NCBI GenBank assembly: GCA_021730835.1
Contig: JAKFYP010000198.1
Coordinates: 1-8,820, forward strand
DNA: 8,820 nucleotides
Direction: 5' to 3'
DNA from: Alphaproteobacteria bacterium
Lineage (GTDB): Bacteria > Pseudomonadota > Alphaproteobacteria > Rickettsiales > UBA998
A program made the position numbers and the translations under genes. Under the pieces are notes generated by a model, which was given only the letters and a program-made list of their open reading frames with translations, made no database searches and had not been told where the DNA came from. The stretch's first letter is position 1, and each line of letters starts with the position of its first letter. This document shows, in pieces, positions 6,178 to 8,820 of the stretch.

Positions 6178-6744
6178 TTAATAAGCTATACTATACCACA
6201 CGGGCGGGTTTTTTCGATATTCCTCAAAACGCATCAGGTTTTGATCCCGCTCTGAAATTAAGGGGTTTTCCAGCGGCCAGGGGATATTGAGGTCGGGATC
6301 ATCGTAGCGGATACCGCCTTCACCCGCCGCATTGTAAAGCCCGCTGACCTTATAGAGCATATCCGCCGACTCATCGCCCAGCACGCAGAACCCATGCCCG
6401 AAACCGGGAGGTATCCAGAACAGCAGCCCGTTCTCGCCCGTCAGTTCCACGCCGTGATGCTGTCCGTAAGTCGGGGAGGAGGGCCGCAAATCAACCGCCA
6501 CATCCCAGACTCGCCCGCGTATGACGCCGACCAGCTTGCCCTGCGGCGGAGTATGCTGGTAATGCAGCCCGCGCAGGATGCCGGGAGCCGAGCGCGAATG
6601 GTTATCCTGCACGAATTCCTCGCCAATCCCCAGCGCCGCCAGCTTGTCTTTGTGATAGCGCTCGACGAAAAACCCCCGCGTATCCCCATGCACCGCCAGT
6701 TGCACCAGCTTCAGGCCGTCTATGGGGCAAGGGATCAGTTGCAT
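6178..6744 (-). CDS. rfbC: dTDP-4-dehydrorhamnose 3,5-epimerase
   Basis: Cupin-fold homodimer that epimerises dTDP-4-keto-6-deoxyglucose at C3 and C5, the third step of dTDP-L-rhamnose synthesis for O-antigen, capsule or glycan; the fourth enzyme, RfbD, then reduces the product. The 188 residues match the family. Visible motifs: DTRGFFVERY (21-30), FVQDNHSRSAPGILRGLHYQ (44-63) with catalytic His61, GKLV with Lys70, the metal-free cupin strand PPGFGHGF (112-119), Tyr131 in YKVS as the partner acid, and GGIRYDDPDL (143-152). No rfbA, rfbB or rfbD lies in the window, so the pathway must be completed elsewhere. The ATG has no good ribosome binding site and begins two bases after the stop of the small upstream frame, suggesting dependence on translation of that frame. 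The stop codon abuts the stem-loop array. Confidence 0.95.
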   Translation of the reverse strand: MQLIPCPIDGLKLVQLAVHGDTRGFFVERYHKDKLAALGIGEEFVQDNHSRSAPGILRGLHYQHTPPQGKLVGVIRGRVWDVAVDLRPSSPTYGQHHGVELTGENGLLFWIPPGFGHGFCVLGDESADMLYKVSGLYNAAGEGGIRYDDPDLNIPWPLENPLISERDQNLMRFEEYRKNPPVWYSIAY

Positions 6745-6746
6745 GA

Positions 6747-6969
6747 TTAGCGGTAGGGGGTGGGGGATTTGTAGGATTGCTGGCCGGTGAGGCCTTGGCC
6801 AGAGCCTGTCATTATCTCAACCGAATCTACCGACACCTGCGTTGCGGCAACACCCTTCTTCGGCATTCGGGTTTCTTTCCCCCGTTTGATAACCGGCGGG
6901 TTTCGGCGATACCGGTGCTTGTGGAGCATTGGTCTCGCTAACTGATTTTGTGTTTTTCTCTTCTGACAT
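6747..6969 (-). pseudogene. Small unrecognised gene, apparently frameshifted at a five-G run
   Basis: ATG 6969 has a strong AGGAG ribosome binding site eight bases upstream and opens a 50-codon frame (MSEEKNTKSVSETNAPQAPV...) that ends at TGA 6817 in an unlikely cysteine-rich tail. The frame one base over remains open and ends in GLTGQQSYKSPTPYR at 6747, two bases before rfbC. Removing one G from GGGGG (6883-6879) joins both into a single 73-residue protein with a junction reading AGYQTGKETRMPKKGVAATQ. The joined product is hydrophilic, Ser/Thr/Pro/Gln-rich and probably disordered. It may be a true frameshift mutation, a sequencing error, a slippage-controlled gene, or two unrelated short frames. 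It sits 45 bases after the LOG gene and two before rfbC, so a break here could affect rfbC translation. Function unknown. Confidence 0.5.
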
Positions 6970-7014
6970 GCTGTTATCTCCTATAGTTGATTGAGTTTAT
7001 GCTTGTGCAAAAAC

Positions 7015-7614
7015 CTAGTTCACCAGCACCGGCGCGAGGCCACCGGTTTCACCGGCTTTGGGATGGTTGTGCATGTACTCCATCAACTCATCCAGCGAGG
7101 TGACGACATCGTACAGCTCTTTTGTGCCCATCATGGCGAAACCCTTGTCGATAATATTTTCCATCAGGGCGATCAGATGATCCCAGTAGCCTTCGTGATT
7201 AAAAATCACAATCGGCTTGTTATGCAACAGCAATTGTTTCCAGGTCAGGATTTCAAACATCTCGTCCATCGTCCCGAAGCCGCCGGGCAGGATCACAAAC
7301 ATATCAGATTTATTATACATCAGTTCCTTGCGGGTGTGCATGGTGTCAACGATAATAATCTTGCTCAGGTTCTGATGCTCGTTTTCGATATTGCGCAGGC
7401 TTTCGGGAAACACGCCGGTCACCCAGCCGCCGCTTGCCATGACGGCATTGGCGACCGCGCCCATGATACCGCAATCCCCGCCGCCATAGACGAGGGAAAT
7501 ATTATTCTTCGCCATTCGTTTTCCGAGTTCCTTCCCCATGTCGAGATGTATCCGGGGAACCTTGTTTTGTGCACCGCAAAATACGCATACGGATTTTTTC
7601 TTTTTCTCAGTCAT
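7015..7614 (-). CDS. LOG-family protein (TIGR00730 type), probable nucleoside 5'-monophosphate phosphoribohydrolase
   Basis: Rossmann-fold enzyme of the lysine-decarboxylase-like/LOG family. Characterised members cleave cytokinin riboside 5'-monophosphates, and several bacterial ones act on AMP or similar nucleotides to give base plus ribose 5-phosphate. The 199 residues show VCVFCGAQN (9-17), the nucleotide loop VYGGGDCGIMG (42-52), catalytic Arg95-Lys96 in MHTRKELM (92-99) and the family signature PGGFGTMDE (110-118) with the active glutamate. AAGGAG stands before the ATG, which overlaps the preceding pentapeptide-repeat gene's stop as ATGA (7614-7611); the two are surely cotranslated. The N-terminus KKKKS is basic. 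Substrate cannot be read from sequence; the 'lysine decarboxylase' label sometimes given to this family is wrong. Confidence 0.92.
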   Translation of the reverse strand: MTEKKKKSVCVFCGAQNKVPRIHLDMGKELGKRMAKNNISLVYGGGDCGIMGAVANAVMASGGWVTGVFPESLRNIENEHQNLSKIIIVDTMHTRKELMYNKSDMFVILPGGFGTMDEMFEILTWKQLLLHNKPIVIFNHEGYWDHLIALMENIIDKGFAMMGTKELYDVVTSLDELMEYMHNHPKAGETGGLAPVLVN

Positions 7615-8820
7615 GTTGCTCCTTTTTTCCTGATTTTCTTGCCGGTTGCAGGCATATTGGCCTGCGCTTCCGGGACGGGAGGCGGGCTGGCATGCGTTGT
7701 TTCGGCCTGTGCGTTACTTTCAGTGTAGCGCAGCTTTAGTTTACGTTCTCTTAATAACCGGTGCGCTTCAACCCGCTGGCTGAGGCGTGAGGGAATCAGC
7801 GCGCTCATCAGGAACATCCCGAAAATCACCAGCAGCATGAACAATACCAGCCCGGTTTCCTGAATATCGAGATCATGCACGGAAGATTTCGCTACCAGCA
7901 TCCCGATCGCCCCGCAAAACGCCAGTATCACCAGAAACCATGCCCCGGTCAGCAGGCGCGCCCGGCCCGTCGCCGAAGCCAGCCAGCGACACAGCACTTC
8001 TTCTTCCCGGGCCAGCGCTTCCATTAATTGTCGCCGGTTTTCATTCTCCTGTGTGGTGGTTAAAATAGCGGTTTCCTTCTCCTTGATAGCGGCGCGCTCG
8101 TTATCAAGCTCCCGCTTCTCGCGGTTGAGCGCCTCGCGCCGCGCCAGATAGGAAGCCGTCTGCATGGATGCGTCCATATCCAGAGCATCGGAAAACTCAC
8201 CCTCAAACAGGGCATCGCCCTCAAAAACCGCTCCCCGGAGATTCGCCCCGGAAAATACCGTTCCCTTCACCGCAGACCGGATAAACCGGGCATCCCGGCA
8301 ATCGGCCTGCTCCAGCGTTGCCCCCTGAAGCCGCGCATCGGAGAAATCAGCGCTCCTGAGCGTCGCATCCGAAAAATCGGCGGCGGCAGCGCTGGCATGG
8401 CGAAACACCGCCTCCCGCGCATTGGCCTCCGCAAATATCGCCCCCTCAAGCACGGCATGATCGAATTGTGCGTGCATCAGCCCGGCATGCGAGAAATCCG
8501 CCTTGCCGAGCGCCGCCTTCTCAAGCCGGGCATAGCTGAGATTGGCCCGCTGGAACAACACGCCCGAAGCCCTTACCCCATCGAGCACGGCATAAGAAAG
8601 ATCGGTATCGCCCATCACCGCGCCTGAGAGATCAAGCCCGGAAAGCAGGGCGCTTCTCAGGTTGGCGCGGCTGAAATCGCAGCCTTTCAGGGAACAGCCG
8701 GTCAGATCCTGCTCGCAGAGATTGGCGCGGCGGCCCTCGGTTCCGTCACTGGCCAGCCAGGCGGCATGCTCGCGTAAAATAAGGTCAAGCTCGCCCTGCT
8801 CAAGGCGCGGCGACTCCTCA
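7611..8820 (-). CDS. Pentapeptide-repeat protein with coiled coil and two membrane helices (N-terminus beyond the window)
   Basis: The frame is open to the window edge, giving 402 visible residues; the GTG at 8618 is internal because pentapeptide repeats continue upstream of it. Visible order: a helical lead-in DLILREHAAWLASDGTEGRR (12-31) of the sort preceding many such domains; an A(D/N)LXX-type right-handed beta-helix at about 31-205 (RANLR, KADFS, SADFS, GANLR); a charged coiled coil at about 225-277 (REKRELDNERAAIKEKE); two hydrophobic segments at about 288-310 and 322-340 joined by a short loop; and a basic, Pro/Ala-rich C-terminal tail. The likely topology is both soluble parts in the cytoplasm, anchored by a hairpin. 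Repeat domains of this kind mediate protein contacts or mimic DNA; no enzymatic site is visible. It overlaps the LOG gene by four bases. Function unknown. Confidence 0.88.
   Translation of the reverse strand, partial: EESPRLEQGELDLILREHAAWLASDGTEGRRANLCEQDLTGCSLKGCDFSRANLRSALLSGLDLSGAVMGDTDLSYAVLDGVRASGVLFQRANLSYARLEKAALGKADFSHAGLMHAQFDHAVLEGAIFAEANAREAVFRHASAAAADFSDATLRSADFSDARLQGATLEQADCRDARFIRSAVKGTVFSGANLRGAVFEGDALFEGEFSDALDMDASMQTASYLARREALNREKRELDNERAAIKEKETAILTTTQENENRRQLMEALAREEEVLCRWLASATGRARLLTGAWFLVILAFCGAIGMLVAKSSVHDLDIQETGLVLFMLLVIFGMFLMSALIPSRLSQRVEAHRLLRERKLKLRYTESNAQAETTHASPPPVPEAQANMPATGKKIRKKGAT

Noticed and set aside
6991..7728. 245-codon plus-strand frame opposite the LOG gene
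   Set aside because: It is the antisense shadow of a gene with all LOG motifs, and it lacks a ribosome binding site and any domain.
7611..8618. GTG at 8618 as the start of the pentapeptide-repeat gene
   Set aside because: The repeat pattern and lead-in helix continue in frame upstream to the window edge, so the true start lies beyond 8820.

Overview
The window reads as ordinary chromosome of a Gram-negative bacterium, most likely an alphaproteobacterium. The evidence is a full-length sigma-54 (RpoN), a periplasmic LolA carrier, a CpaF-type Tad/Flp pilus ATPase, a joined CoaBC and a moderately GC-rich sequence. A Micavibrio-like or Rhodospirillales-like lineage is only a guess. Coding density is high, with no rRNA, tRNA, CRISPR array, transposase or phage gene.

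Left block, minus strand (about 1-2591, read right to left): lolA, coaBC, dut and the first 25 codons of a probable Rrf2-family regulator whose ATG overlaps the dut stop. Between coaBC and dut lies a nested inverted repeat of the widespread 'GTCATTGCGAG' palindrome type. coaBC may have its own promoter placing transcription almost at its ATG.

Middle block, plus strand (2695-5886): rpoN, diverging from lolA across a 103-base gap that holds a sigma-54-like -24/-12 element facing lolA. Next comes a CpaF/TadA family secretion ATPase without the other pilus genes, then a 53-codon lipoprotein gene.

A convergent intergenic stretch (5887-6177) has no credible protein gene but is dense in potential RNA structure: a long interrupted stem with a T-run, then four consecutive stem-loops up to the rfbC stop codon.

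Right block, minus strand (6178-8820, read right to left): a pentapeptide-repeat membrane protein (cut by the window edge), a LOG-family nucleotide hydrolase coupled to it by an ATGA overlap, a small unrecognised gene that looks frameshifted at a run of five G, and rfbC (dTDP-4-dehydrorhamnose 3,5-epimerase). The tight spacing suggests one transcript.

Most genes are familiar housekeeping or envelope genes: dUTP removal, CoA synthesis, lipoprotein export, sigma-54 transcription, pilus or secretion energy, nucleotide-sugar synthesis. The less explained parts are the structured RNA-like stretch, the frameshifted small gene, the tiny lipoprotein and the pentapeptide-repeat/LOG pair. No clear new defence or mobile system is visible.
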